Shown piece by piece: positions 18,211 through 26,782 of a DNA stretch of 64,000 nt. The position numbers were made by a program, and so were the translations under genes. Under the pieces are notes generated by a model, which was not told the DNA's origin, did no database searches, and worked only from the letters and a program-made list of their open reading frames with translations. The stretch is taken from positions 2,232,001 to 2,296,000 of the forward strand of contig OY729430.1 of NCBI GenBank assembly GCA_963422415.1. The letters run 5' to 3'. This stretch comes from Bin34 sp963422415 (lineage in GTDB: Bacteria; Chloroflexota; Anaerolineae; Caldilineales; Caldilineaceae). Each line of letters begins with the position of its first letter. Position 1 is the first letter of the stretch.

Positions 18211-19206
18211 CTACGACAACACAGGGAGAGGTTGTAACCCAGAGGCCGCCGGAATGTCAAAAAGCGGGGTCGCCTTTTGTACGGCTCTGACGATGGCTTC
18301 CTCCACGCAGCGGGCGGCCAAGGCACCCACTTGTCCCACATCCCCCGCGACTTCGCCTCGGCACAGGGCAAATAGGGTGTCGCCATCATGCTGCGTATGG
18401 CTGGGATCGATGGCTCTGGCGATTCCGCTGTGGGCCATCTGGGCCACCTTGGCGGCCTCGGGTTTCAAGAGAGCCGCATTGGTGAACACGATGCCAATGG
18501 TGGTATGGGTCAGGATGGGGGACGAGATGGTCTCCCCCGTCGCCAGAAATTCCAGATAGTCCACAAATTGATTGGTTTGGGGATCGCGGGCGCCGGCCAG
18601 TATCTCTGAGTTCGCTTTCACATTTCCCAAGGCGTTCACTACCATCAAGGCGCCAACTCGCAGGCCGTTCGAAAGTTCCAGGGCCGCGGCTCCGAGACCT
18701 CCCTTGGAACATTGGGACATGCCCAGAAACTTGCCTACCGTGCCTCCGGTTCCGGCTCCCACACAGCCTTCGGGTACGTGGGTCAAACTGGCCGCGGCAC
18801 AGGCCTGGTGCGCGTGCGCTGACGTGGGGGTCGGCTTGCCATTGCCAGTACGTGGCCCTATGCCCAAGTCAAAAATGATGGCTCCTGGCACAATGGGCAC
18901 CCGGGCCGGCCCGGCCCGGTATCCATAGCCCTGCTCCGCCAGCCACTGCATGGCACCATCGGTGGCGGCCAGGCCAAAGGCGCTGCCGCCCGCCAGTACA
19001 ATCCCGTGAACCACGTTGACCTTGCAGGCCGGATCCAAGAGAGCCGTCTCCCGTGTACCGGGCGCTCCGCCGCGTATATCCACTCCCCCTACGGCTCCCC
19101 GCGGGCTTAGCGCCACCGTGCATCCGGTCCCGTGTTCCAGGTCCGTATAGTGGCCCACGGCAAAACCAGGAAAGGGCAGCAGGGGTTGAAAATCAAGAGA
19201 CGCCAT
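18211..19206 (-). CDS. P1 family (DmpA/NylC-like) Ntn-type peptidase or amidase
   Basis: A 331-residue protein with the P1/S58 family pattern: GFAVGHYTDLEHGTGCTV near the N-terminus, GGAPGTRETALLDP, then VHGIVLAGGSAFGLAATDG, and later HTTIGIVFTNAALLK. In this family a Ser or Thr at the self-cleavage point becomes the N-terminal nucleophile; the Thr pair in HTTIG is the likely site. Relatives include D-aminopeptidase DmpA and nylon-oligomer hydrolases, so the native substrate is uncertain. The ATG start is clear. It is the last gene of a four-gene - strand operon closed by the terminator at 18045-18081. Confidence 0.8.
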   Translation of the reverse strand: MASLDFQPLLPFPGFAVGHYTDLEHGTGCTVALSPRGAVGGVDIRGGAPGTRETALLDPACKVNVVHGIVLAGGSAFGLAATDGAMQWLAEQGYGYRAGPARVPIVPGAIIFDLGIGPRTGNGKPTPTSAHAHQACAAASLTHVPEGCVGAGTGGTVGKFLGMSQCSKGGLGAAALELSNGLRVGALMVVNALGNVKANSEILAGARDPQTNQFVDYLEFLATGETISSPILTHTTIGIVFTNAALLKPEAAKVAQMAHSGIARAIDPSHTQHDGDTLFALCRGEVAGDVGQVGALAARCVEEAIVRAVQKATPLFDIPAASGLQPLPVLS

Positions 19207-19268
19207 GGCGGCCTACCCACACAGTCGATCCATGCCGCCACCAAGATGACGGCGGTTGCGTGACCGTG

Positions 19269-19985
19269 TCAGATGTAGAGTTCCTGTGCATAGGTGCGCA
19301 GAAGAGTCCCTGCGCCCGTGCGGACCGGCATGCTGTGCCCGCTGGCCAAGGTTGCCAATTCCACCCCAACCCGATTCGCCAGCTTGAAAATGCTCAGCCG
19401 AGCTCCCGGCAAGTCGGGCGTGAAGATGCCCGCAGGATCCCAAATGCGTCCCGCGCGGACTAGACAGGCATCTCCGGAAAACAGAACGCTGCTTGCCTTG
19501 TGCCACAGAGCGATATGTCCTGGCGTGTGACCCGGGGTGTGAATCACCTCCAGTTCCCCTCCTATCATATCTCCGTCGGCCACCAGATGCGTCGGTTCCA
19601 CGCCGATGGGCTGTTGGTTCCCCACTTGCATCAGCCCGTGCAACAACGGGTCCACCCAGTGCCGCATCCAATTGTGTTGAAAGACTCGGCTTTTCGGTTT
19701 GCGGATCAACTCTCTTTCCTCCGCATGGCAGTACACCGGGACACGCAGCGTGTGATACAGCTCGCCCAGACCGCCTGCATGGTCATAGTCCCCATGGGTC
19801 AGGGCTATGCGATGGATGTCGAGGGGATCCAGCCCTGTTGTGGTCATGGCTTGCAGCAGGCGTGTACCATCACCCGGGCAACCCGTGTCAATCAGGGTGA
19901 ATCCGGCCGCGCCGCACCAGAGATACACATTGACGGTGGGGCGCAGCTCGTCAAAGTGCCACAGTCTTGGAATCAGTTCCATCAT
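19269..19985 (-). CDS. MBL-fold metallo-hydrolase
   Basis: A 238-residue metallo-beta-lactamase-fold hydrolase. The metal motif reads LTHGDYDHAGG, that is H-x-D-x-D-H, with Asp where the classical motif has the second His. The second metal block HTPGHTPGHIALW and the SGDACL Asp are present. Such proteins act on lactones, thioesters or similar small molecules; the substrate is not predictable. The ATG at 19985 lies 11 bp after the preceding small gene, so they are co-transcribed with lepB. Confidence 0.8.
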   Translation of the reverse strand: MMELIPRLWHFDELRPTVNVYLWCGAAGFTLIDTGCPGDGTRLLQAMTTTGLDPLDIHRIALTHGDYDHAGGLGELYHTLRVPVYCHAEERELIRKPKSRVFQHNWMRHWVDPLLHGLMQVGNQQPIGVEPTHLVADGDMIGGELEVIHTPGHTPGHIALWHKASSVLFSGDACLVRAGRIWDPAGIFTPDLPGARLSIFKLANRVGVELATLASGHSMPVRTGAGTLLRTYAQELYI

Positions 19986-19996
19986 GAGAGTTCTGC

Positions 19997-20287
19997 TCAG
20001 CCTGTGGGATTTGCCTTGCGAACTCCGAGATGCCGCAGACGCGTCCGCGGGTGTGCCACAGCGATCTGAAAGTCGCCTTCGGCCAGTCCCGTCCCCGTCT
20101 GCAATCGATCCAACAGCTGGTAGGGGGACTGGACGAATTCCTGCAATGTGGCCATCTGTTCCGGGGTCAGCTTCAATCCCGCCATCATGGACCGCGGGTC
20201 ACGCACAAACGCCTCCCGGCATTCGCGGCACTGCCAAAGATGTCCCACCAGGATTTGGTAATCCGAAATGCGACTGGCGAAGTTCAT
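19997..20287 (-). CDS. Small cysteine-containing protein of unknown function
   Basis: About 96 residues starting at the ATG at 20287; an upstream TTG (20305) would add six residues including another Cys. Near the N-terminus it has WQCRECREAF, a CxxC pair, then RDPRSMMAGLKLTPEQM, a helical pattern seen in small Nif11- or LigA-like domains and in some peptide-leader families. The resemblance is visual only. It lies between lepB (39 bp gap) and the MBL hydrolase (11 bp gap) and belongs to their operon. There is no signal peptide or membrane segment. Confidence 0.55.
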   Translation of the reverse strand: MNFASRISDYQILVGHLWQCRECREAFVRDPRSMMAGLKLTPEQMATLQEFVQSPYQLLDRLQTGTGLAEGDFQIAVAHPRTRLRHLGVRKANPTG

Positions 20288-20326
20288 GGTGCACTTTGCC
20301 TGCAAGCAGCGCGAATCTTTTCCACC

Positions 20327-21067
20327 TCACGGGGAACCGGGCACAGACACAACGGTGGGCTGATGTTTCACCAAGCCGGCGCTGTCGAGGGGCAATAGGG
20401 AAAGCCAAGTCTTGCCTACCAAATTCTCTTGGGACAGCAGGCCCCAAGTATGGCTGTCAGCAGAGTCCGCTCGATTGTCGCCCAAGACATAGAGCATGCC
20501 GGTCCCTACCAAGACGGGTGGCGCATCATAGGTGGCGGGCAACACCGGATAGGGCTCCGTGGCGGGCAGGTTGTTTATGAACAACTGACCTTGACGTATT
20601 TCCACAGTGTTGCCTGGCACCCCGATGACGCGCTTGATGATATCGAGATCCGAGCCGTCCGGATGGTGAAAAATGACTACATCGCCGCGGGCGGGCTCGT
20701 CCAGAAGGTACGCCAGCTTGTTGACCAACAGAAATTGGCGTTCGGAAAAATTGGGTTCCATGGACGAACCGGCTATGCGATAGGGCTGGATGGTAGAGCG
20801 AACCAACAAAAAAATGGCAATCGTGAAAAGGGCGGTTTCCAACACATCCCGCACAATCCGCCGTGCCATGCCTCGGGACTGTTGTGGCGGGGCCTCGAGG
20901 GGAGGAGCGATCGAAATGGCCGGGATGACAGAGCCGGGACCGCCCATGGACGGTCCCGGGGTCCCGATCCGGCGGCGCGGCGGCACTGCCCCAGGACCAG
21001 CCCCAGGTTTCGCCCGTCGGTCACCCAGATCTATTTCAAGAAAGTCAGAAGACTCGTCGGAAGCCAA
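20327..21067 (-). CDS. lepB: Signal peptidase I
   Basis: A 246-residue S26A peptidase. The nucleophile Ser is in GSSMEPNF (about Ser102), the general base Lys in DIIKRVIGVPG (about Lys145), and the family box GDNRADSADS follows near residue 196. One membrane helix (about residues 73-90) anchors it with the active site outside. An N-terminal Pro/Gly-rich cytoplasmic extension of about 65 residues is longer than usual. The start is TTG at 21067; no later in-frame ATG gives a better ribosome site, so the exact N-terminus is uncertain. It removes signal peptides from exported proteins and heads the four-gene operon. Confidence 0.88.
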   Translation of the reverse strand: MASDESSDFLEIDLGDRRAKPGAGPGAVPPRRRIGTPGPSMGGPGSVIPAISIAPPLEAPPQQSRGMARRIVRDVLETALFTIAIFLLVRSTIQPYRIAGSSMEPNFSERQFLLVNKLAYLLDEPARGDVVIFHHPDGSDLDIIKRVIGVPGNTVEIRQGQLFINNLPATEPYPVLPATYDAPPVLVGTGMLYVLGDNRADSADSHTWGLLSQENLVGKTWLSLLPLDSAGLVKHQPTVVSVPGSP

Positions 21068-21075
21068 GGCTCAAC

Positions 21076-22427
21076 CTAGAGCGATGAAGATGGTAGTGTG
21101 AAGCACGCAGATGCGCCGTCTTGGCGATTATAACACCGCGGCTTGCAGCCTAGCCGACCTGCGGTCGTCATTATGCTGGCGGGAATCTCACGGACTTCAG
21201 GATGTAACGGGGCGCCTCTCTTCTCCCCAATGCGCAGCAGCAACTGTTCATGCGGTCCCGCCATTGCCGGAATTGCCGCATCCTCCCAAACATTGTACAT
21301 CTTGACGGCGAAGTGATGTTGGGTGGCGCTAAATTCCGGTGGGGAATGACCATGTCGCGTCAGTTCGCTGTATATCAGATCAATGCCCAGCCCCAGTTCT
21401 TCAATGAGACCCAATGGTTAAAGACCACGTACAATGCGGGGATTGCGACTGCAATGCTCGTGCAACATGTTGTCCAGCGTGATATCCGTGAGCAGACCTC
21501 CGGGACTGATGATTTCCAGGGAATCGTTGTGCATCTGTACCTCTACACTGCGTCCCGTCAAGCTGTAGTCTCGGTGGGCCACAGCATTGACCAGTCCTTC
21601 CCGCACGACACTCAGCGGGTACTCGGTTTGATCGACCCGCGCCAGTCCCTGCACCACCGATTGCTGGTTCATCTCCTGACGCACGACGTTGTACGTTTCC
21701 GTAATGACGTGGGCCAAGTGTTCGATGATCTCCTCCCGACGGGCATACCGATGGAAGCTGCCAGCCTTCAGCTGGTGTCTTGAAACTCACAAAAACAACC
21801 TATGCGAACGGCAGAAAGGTCTGGGGATCTCGTCCCAAGAGGAGCAGACCGTTGAGAGTGGGTCGCAGGTCCGGATCCAAAGCGCCTGTTTGCTGCAGAA
21901 AGTCTTGGGTAGGCAAGGCCGCCTGCATGGGGCCGCGGGCTCGGTGCAATTTCCGAACCTCCTGAATCAAGTCGAGATCCAGATCCGCCGAGGTGGCCCC
22001 CGCAACCGACTGCTCCTCCGTGACTGCAGGAGGTCGCTCGCGGAGCAGAGCCTGCAGCTCCGGTTCGAGCAACACCCGATTGACAGTTCCCGATCTGCGG
22101 AATATGCAACCATCAATGAGAGAATGTAGATGGTGTAGATGTCGACTGGATTCCACCTGCAAGACGACCAGCGGACCCTGTAGAGGCTCTTCTTCCCGCC
22201 AGGTTACCGGAATGAAAGGAGTGGCACGCGCCTAGGCTGCCCGCAAGTCGAGGAGACAGCAGGCCCTTCGGCACCAAGCTGGCCGTGTCCAGTCTCACTA
22301 CAATGCGACCCCCTTCGGCATTGGCCAAGGACACCAACGACTCCCCCAGCCGATCCGGCTGGGACGTATCCAGAATAATGAGGCAGGGTCCCGGGATCAG
22401 CGACAGGAGGTCAGCAGACCAGTGCAT
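21076..22427 (-). pseudogene. Decayed AlbA_2 / HATPase_c_4 (Schlafen-like) ATP-binding protein gene
   Basis: Read on the - strand, the gene begins with an AlbA_2-type piece (SLANAEGGRIVVRL), shifts frame near 22230 and goes on as RATPFIPVTWREEEPLQG. It then meets an in-frame TAG just after 21800 and another frame change near 21780. It resumes with the ATP-binding part (REGLVNAVAHRDYS, then LEIISPGGL and SRNPRIVRGL), hits a TAA at 21418-21420 and continues in the same frame with GLIEELGLGIDLIYSEL. Joined together these make a near full-length protein of this family. At least two frameshifts and two stops mean it is inactive, unless the sequence has several errors. It starts 17 bp after gyrA. 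Confidence 0.8.
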
Positions 22428-22443
22428 GGAAGAGGCGCAGAGG

Positions 22444-25041
22444 CTAGCCGATCGCTGATTCTACCGTCGTTTCCGTATCTATCTCCGTCAATTCCGAAGG
22501 GTCTTCGGCAGCAGGCGGAGAAGAAGGCATGGCGGTCGCGTCCACCACTTCGTCGCCATCGTCCAGTCCCATGACCTTCACACCTGCCGCAGCTGGGGAA
22601 ATGACAGACAGGCTGGCGGCGGGAACGCGCACGATCATGCTCTGTGCAGACAGCACCGCGACATCGTCCGCCTCGGACACAGGGGTGATGGCGGCGAGAG
22701 GCCCCATGGTCGCCAGTTTGCGCCGCGGGACAATCCAGATCCCCTGTCCGTTGCGGCCCTTGACCCGAATCCGATTTATGTCCACGCGCTTGCCCTTGCC
22801 CTTCGCATGCAGAAGCAAGAGGCATTCGCTCTCTCGGACGACAACGCCCCCCAGCACTTCATCGTCTTCCAGCAGTCTCATGCCGCGTACACCAGAGGCT
22901 GTGGTGCCTTGATACCGGATCTTGGTCTCGTCCAACCGCAACGCCTTGCCTTGGCGTGTCACCAGCAGGATAGTACGCGTCCCATTGGTCAGCAGAGCCT
23001 GCACCAGGTTGTCTCCCTCCTGCAGATCTATTGCCTTCTTGCCACTCTTGTTGATACTGCGGAAGGCGTTCCATCTCATTCTCTTGATGCGCCCCCGGCG
23101 TGTCACCAGAATCAGGCTCTGGGGCACGGTATCGCGTGGCACGCGCAGCAAGACATCCATTGTCTCGCTGGCCAGTCCCATATTCACTTGGCCACGTATG
23201 GGCCCGCCACGGACCGTGCGCGGGCCGGCCGGCAGGTTGTACATCTTTCCGGTGTACGCGCGCCCTTCGTTGCTGATGCAAAGAAAACTGTCCAGAGAAT
23301 TGGCAAACAAGGTCTGTGCCATACGGGCGTCCTCGCGATCGGAGTGACCCTTGACACCAATCCCGCCGCGTCCCTGCACGGTGAAGTCGCTGATCGGAGT
23401 GCGGCGTACATTGTTATTGGCCCAAATGGCGATCAAGTCATCCTGTTGCGTTACCAAGTCTTCGTCGGACAATTCAGGATGAGCGCCACCTAGGATTTCG
23501 GTCCGCCGCGGATCGGCGAATTTGGTGCGGAGAACGGCGAGTTCCTCCGCAATTACGCCTCTGATGGCAGCAGGGTCCGCGAGCAGACTCTGGTAATAGG
23601 CGGCTTGTTCCTGCGCCTCCTGATATTCATTCTGCAACCGCTGTCGCTCCAGGCCAGCCAGCCGGCGCAATGCCATGTCAAGAATCGCCTGGACCTGAAG
23701 ATCGGAGATGCCCAGTTCAGCTTTCAGTGTCTCTCCCGCCAACTGGGCGCTGGCGCTGGTGCGCACGATCTGTATCACACGTTCAATGTGATCGATGGCG
23801 GTGAGCAGCCCTTCCAAAATATGAGCCCGGTCCAATATCTGTTGCAACAGGTACTGCGTGCGCCGGGTCACTATCTCGATGCAGTGCTCCAGATGCAAGA
23901 TCAAGGCGCGGAGCAGCCCCAACCGTTCTGGAATCCCATTGACCAAGGCCCTGAAATTGACACTGAAGGAGATTTGCAGGTCGCTGTGCTTGTACAATTG
24001 ATTCAACACGCGTTGGGGAATTTCCCCGCTGCGCAGCTCAATGACCACCCGGGTGCCGTTGCGGTCGCTTTCGTCCCGCATGTCGGCAATGCCGGTCAGC
24101 TTGTCGCCGTCACGGGCCGCGCGCGCCACGCGCGCCACCAGATCCGACTTGTTGATCAGATAGGGGATGGAGTCAAACACCAGTTGATGGCGCAGTGTAT
24201 TGGGTATTTCGGAAATCTGTGCCTTGGAACGGACGACGATCCGTCCGTGGCCCGAAGCGAATGCGTTGCGGATGCCTTCGGTGCCCAGGATCTGACCGCC
24301 GGCGGGGAAGTCGGGTCCGTGTACCTGCGCCATCAGCTCGTCCAATCGGATCTGATCCTTGTGCTCCCAGCGCTCCAGGATCAGGTTGAGGCCATCGACG
24401 ACCTCGCCCAAGTTGAGGGGCGCGATATTCGTGGCCATGCCTACGGCAATGCCGCTAGTGCCATTGATCAACAGATTGGGCACCAAGGAAGGAATCACGA
24501 CTGGCTCGTCGAGCGATTCATCAAAGTTGGGTTTCCAGTCGATCGTGTTCTTGTCAATATCCCGCAGCATCAGATCCGTGATCGAAGCCAGCTTGGCTTC
24601 CGTGTAGCGCATGGCGGCCGGATTGTCCCCATCGATGGATCCGAAGTTGCCCTGACCGTCTACCAAGGGATAGCGCAAGCTGAAAGGTTGCACCATGCGT
24701 GCCATCGCGTTGTAGACAGCTTCATCGCCGTGGGGATGGTACTTGCCCAGCACCTCGCCTACGATACGCGCGGACTTCTTGTATGAAGAGTTGGGGCGCA
24801 GGGCCAGATCCGCATACATGGCATAGAGAATGCGCCGCTGCACCGGCTTCAGACCGTCCCGAATGTCCGGCAAGGCTCGTGCCACAATCACGCTCATGGC
24901 GTAATCGATGTAGCTGTCTTCGATTTCCTGGGTGATGGCCTTGGGACTGACTTGCCCCAGGTAACTCCCATTCGGCGGGCTGAGAGGGACTCGGCCCGTA
25001 TCAGCGGTGTCGTCCAACGGCAGCGTGGCTTCGTCAGCCAT
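22444..25041 (-). CDS. gyrA: DNA gyrase subunit A (or topoisomerase IV subunit A)
   Basis: An 865-residue type IIA topoisomerase A subunit. It has the N-terminal IEDSYIDYAMSVIVARALP block, the catalytic Tyr in PAAMRYTEAKL (Tyr146) and a C-terminal six-bladed pinwheel domain. In the quinolone region HPHGDEAVYNAM, Glu107 aligns with E. coli Ser83 and Asn111 with Asp87, since both keep the same distance to the catalytic Tyr. The GyrA-box position reads QGRGGIG instead of QRRGGKG, so a ParC role cannot be excluded. It introduces or removes supercoils with the B subunit, which is not in this window. No paralogue is present to settle the naming. Confidence 0.85.
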   Translation of the reverse strand: MADEATLPLDDTADTGRVPLSPPNGSYLGQVSPKAITQEIEDSYIDYAMSVIVARALPDIRDGLKPVQRRILYAMYADLALRPNSSYKKSARIVGEVLGKYHPHGDEAVYNAMARMVQPFSLRYPLVDGQGNFGSIDGDNPAAMRYTEAKLASITDLMLRDIDKNTIDWKPNFDESLDEPVVIPSLVPNLLINGTSGIAVGMATNIAPLNLGEVVDGLNLILERWEHKDQIRLDELMAQVHGPDFPAGGQILGTEGIRNAFASGHGRIVVRSKAQISEIPNTLRHQLVFDSIPYLINKSDLVARVARAARDGDKLTGIADMRDESDRNGTRVVIELRSGEIPQRVLNQLYKHSDLQISFSVNFRALVNGIPERLGLLRALILHLEHCIEIVTRRTQYLLQQILDRAHILEGLLTAIDHIERVIQIVRTSASAQLAGETLKAELGISDLQVQAILDMALRRLAGLERQRLQNEYQEAQEQAAYYQSLLADPAAIRGVIAEELAVLRTKFADPRRTEILGGAHPELSDEDLVTQQDDLIAIWANNNVRRTPISDFTVQGRGGIGVKGHSDREDARMAQTLFANSLDSFLCISNEGRAYTGKMYNLPAGPRTVRGGPIRGQVNMGLASETMDVLLRVPRDTVPQSLILVTRRGRIKRMRWNAFRSINKSGKKAIDLQEGDNLVQALLTNGTRTILLVTRQGKALRLDETKIRYQGTTASGVRGMRLLEDDEVLGGVVVRESECLLLLHAKGKGKRVDINRIRVKGRNGQGIWIVPRRKLATMGPLAAITPVSEADDVAVLSAQSMIVRVPAASLSVISPAAAGVKVMGLDDGDEVVDATAMPSSPPAAEDPSELTEIDTETTVESAIG

Positions 25042-25287
25042 CAGAATTGAGCATCATGACAATGCGGGATTGGGATTCACTCTATGCAAACGGACTTGGT
25101 GTCCATCCCTGATTTTACCCTAAAAAACGCAAAGCCGCTCTCTTTTCAAGGGACATGTGCGCCCCGGGAACGGATGTGCCAAGCAGCACCCCTGCGTGGC
25201 TGATTTTCCGATGCAGGAGACCCCTAGCCTCCCATCAATCTTAGGTAGACATCAGGCAACCCGCGGTGACATAAGGCGAGTGGCTCC

Positions 25288-25881
25288 TTAGGCCACCTCG
25301 TCTAGGACATCTTGAATCTCAGCGTCGTCGGTCTGCAATACAGCGTCTGGGGGTTCTGTGGCGGCTTCCGCCTCTGCCGCCTGTACTGCCAGCAGGCGGT
25401 ATTCCTCCGCGTTGTCCCACGTCTCGCCCTCGCGCACAACGCCCACTTCAATAAAGGACTCCACATCCTGCATAAGTCGAATCCGCACGGGCGCGACGCC
25501 CAGACTCCGAATGGGGCCGTCCAGCAACAGAGTGCGGCGGTCCAAGGGAATTTCCATCTCCTGTTCAATCCGGTTCACAATGTCCGCCTGCGTGATGGAA
25601 CCGTAGAGGCGGTTGGTTTCGCCTGCATTGGCCATGAACAACAGTCTGCGTCCGCGGATTACCTCAGCCTGCGCTTCGGCCTTTTCCTTCTGCTTGGCCA
25701 GCTTCAAGAGACCAATGCGGCGCAACTCGTCCGCCTGCTTGAGGGCGTTTTTGGTCGCCCACACGGCCAATCCGTTGGGAACCAGAAAGTTGCGGGCATA
25801 GCCCCGGGCCACAGTGCAAATGTCACCGGCGATCCCCAGTTCATCGACTGCTTCCTTCAGAAGTATCTTGGTCTTGGCCAT
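25288..25881 (-). CDS. rplI: 50S ribosomal protein bL9
   Basis: A 197-residue protein. The ATG at 25881 gives the canonical start MAKTKILLKEAV followed by ARNFLVPNGLAVWAT, the conserved N-terminal rRNA-binding domain. A long helix (residues about 40-75) and the C-terminal domain follow. It is about 50 residues longer than most L9 proteins because of an acidic Glu/Asp/Ala-rich tail. An upstream in-frame start at 25914 adds 11 unrelated residues and was rejected. It is on the same strand as gyrA, with a 246-bp gap that shows no clear promoter or terminator. Confidence 0.92.
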   Translation of the reverse strand: MAKTKILLKEAVDELGIAGDICTVARGYARNFLVPNGLAVWATKNALKQADELRRIGLLKLAKQKEKAEAQAEVIRGRRLLFMANAGETNRLYGSITQADIVNRIEQEMEIPLDRRTLLLDGPIRSLGVAPVRIRLMQDVESFIEVGVVREGETWDNAEEYRLLAVQAAEAEAATEPPDAVLQTDDAEIQDVLDEVA

Positions 25882-26111
25882 GGTATTACCTAAACTCGAT
25901 CTTGCCTCGCGCAAACGGCAATTTTACCTTGGATGGCAAGAGCCGACCAAAAATGATCGCTCGAAGATTGAGAAGGCAGTTTCGATTGAGTTTGCACGCC
26001 GGATCTTGGCCTTGAAACGCCGTGGCACTCGATTTTCTGTCCCCTAGCCGTCTTGCTTGACGCTGGAAAGCACTGCAACCCATGGACAGTCAGGCCAACG
26101 GGAAGTCCAGA

Positions 26112-26651
26112 TTAGCCTTGATTTGCCACCCAATCGGAAATCAGCGCTTGGGTTGATCGAAAGGCCAAGGGCCCGGGGAATTCCGTAGGGCTGCACCAAC
26201 GAATGTCCGACGCGTCATCGGCCGCCTGAACGCCTTCTGGATCTCCAAGACAGAACGCCGCATATGCAAGTACAACGCCCGGCACCCGCGGGCCCCTGCC
26301 TTCCATGGGAAAGACGGCGAGAATGCCCTGGATCTGAATGTCCAGGGATGTCTCCTCCCGGGTTTCTCTCCGCAAGGCCTGTTCGGGGGTTTCTCCGAAG
26401 TTCAGAAAGCCGCCGGGGAAGCACCACTTTCCCAAACCCGGCTCCACGCCCCTCTGAATAAACAGCAGCCGACCTCCGTGTTCGATGCGGGCCACGACAC
26501 TGACTTTGGGCTCTCTGTAATAGCGGAAACCGCAGCCATGACAGTGCAGAAAGGAAACGGAGCCTTCGGCATCTTGTGCCAAGGCCGTCGCGCATTGGGG
26601 GCAGAATCTCAGGCCGAGCGGCTCCAGCGGGGTTGGATCCGAGACGGTCAT
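26112..26651 (-). CDS. Nudix hydrolase with N-terminal zinc ribbon
   Basis: A 179-residue protein. An N-terminal zinc ribbon (CPQC, then CHGC) precedes the Nudix domain. The Nudix box is complete: GGFLNFGETPEQALRRETRE followed by Glu-Thr, matching G-x5-E-x7-R-E-U-x-E-E. NUDT/NudC-like ribbons plus this box suggest hydrolysis of NAD(H), ADP-ribose or another nucleotide diphosphate. The ATG at 26651 is preceded by GGAG at six bases and is preferred over an upstream TTG. It is divergent from the fructokinase gene. Confidence 0.8.
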   Translation of the reverse strand: MTVSDPTPLEPLGLRFCPQCATALAQDAEGSVSFLHCHGCGFRYYREPKVSVVARIEHGGRLLFIQRGVEPGLGKWCFPGGFLNFGETPEQALRRETREETSLDIQIQGILAVFPMEGRGPRVPGVVLAYAAFCLGDPEGVQAADDASDIRWCSPTEFPGPLAFRSTQALISDWVANQG

Positions 26652-26782
26652 GCAAGGCTCCAAGACAACGGGGAAGGGATTGGTGACCGGTGATACACTA
26701 GCCTGATCCAGTCATGGAGTGCAAAACAGGCAACGACTGTCGGCAGTCCGTGGAGCAACTACAACAAGAAGCAGGAAACCAC

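Noticed and set aside
23605..24786. 393-codon open frame on the + strand opposite gyrA
   Set aside because: It is the mirror of a conserved gene; its translation is Gln/His-rich with no domain.
24950..25010. CTGAGAG-like sequence suggestive of a TPP riboswitch
   Set aside because: It lies within gyrA coding sequence and the partner helices are missing.
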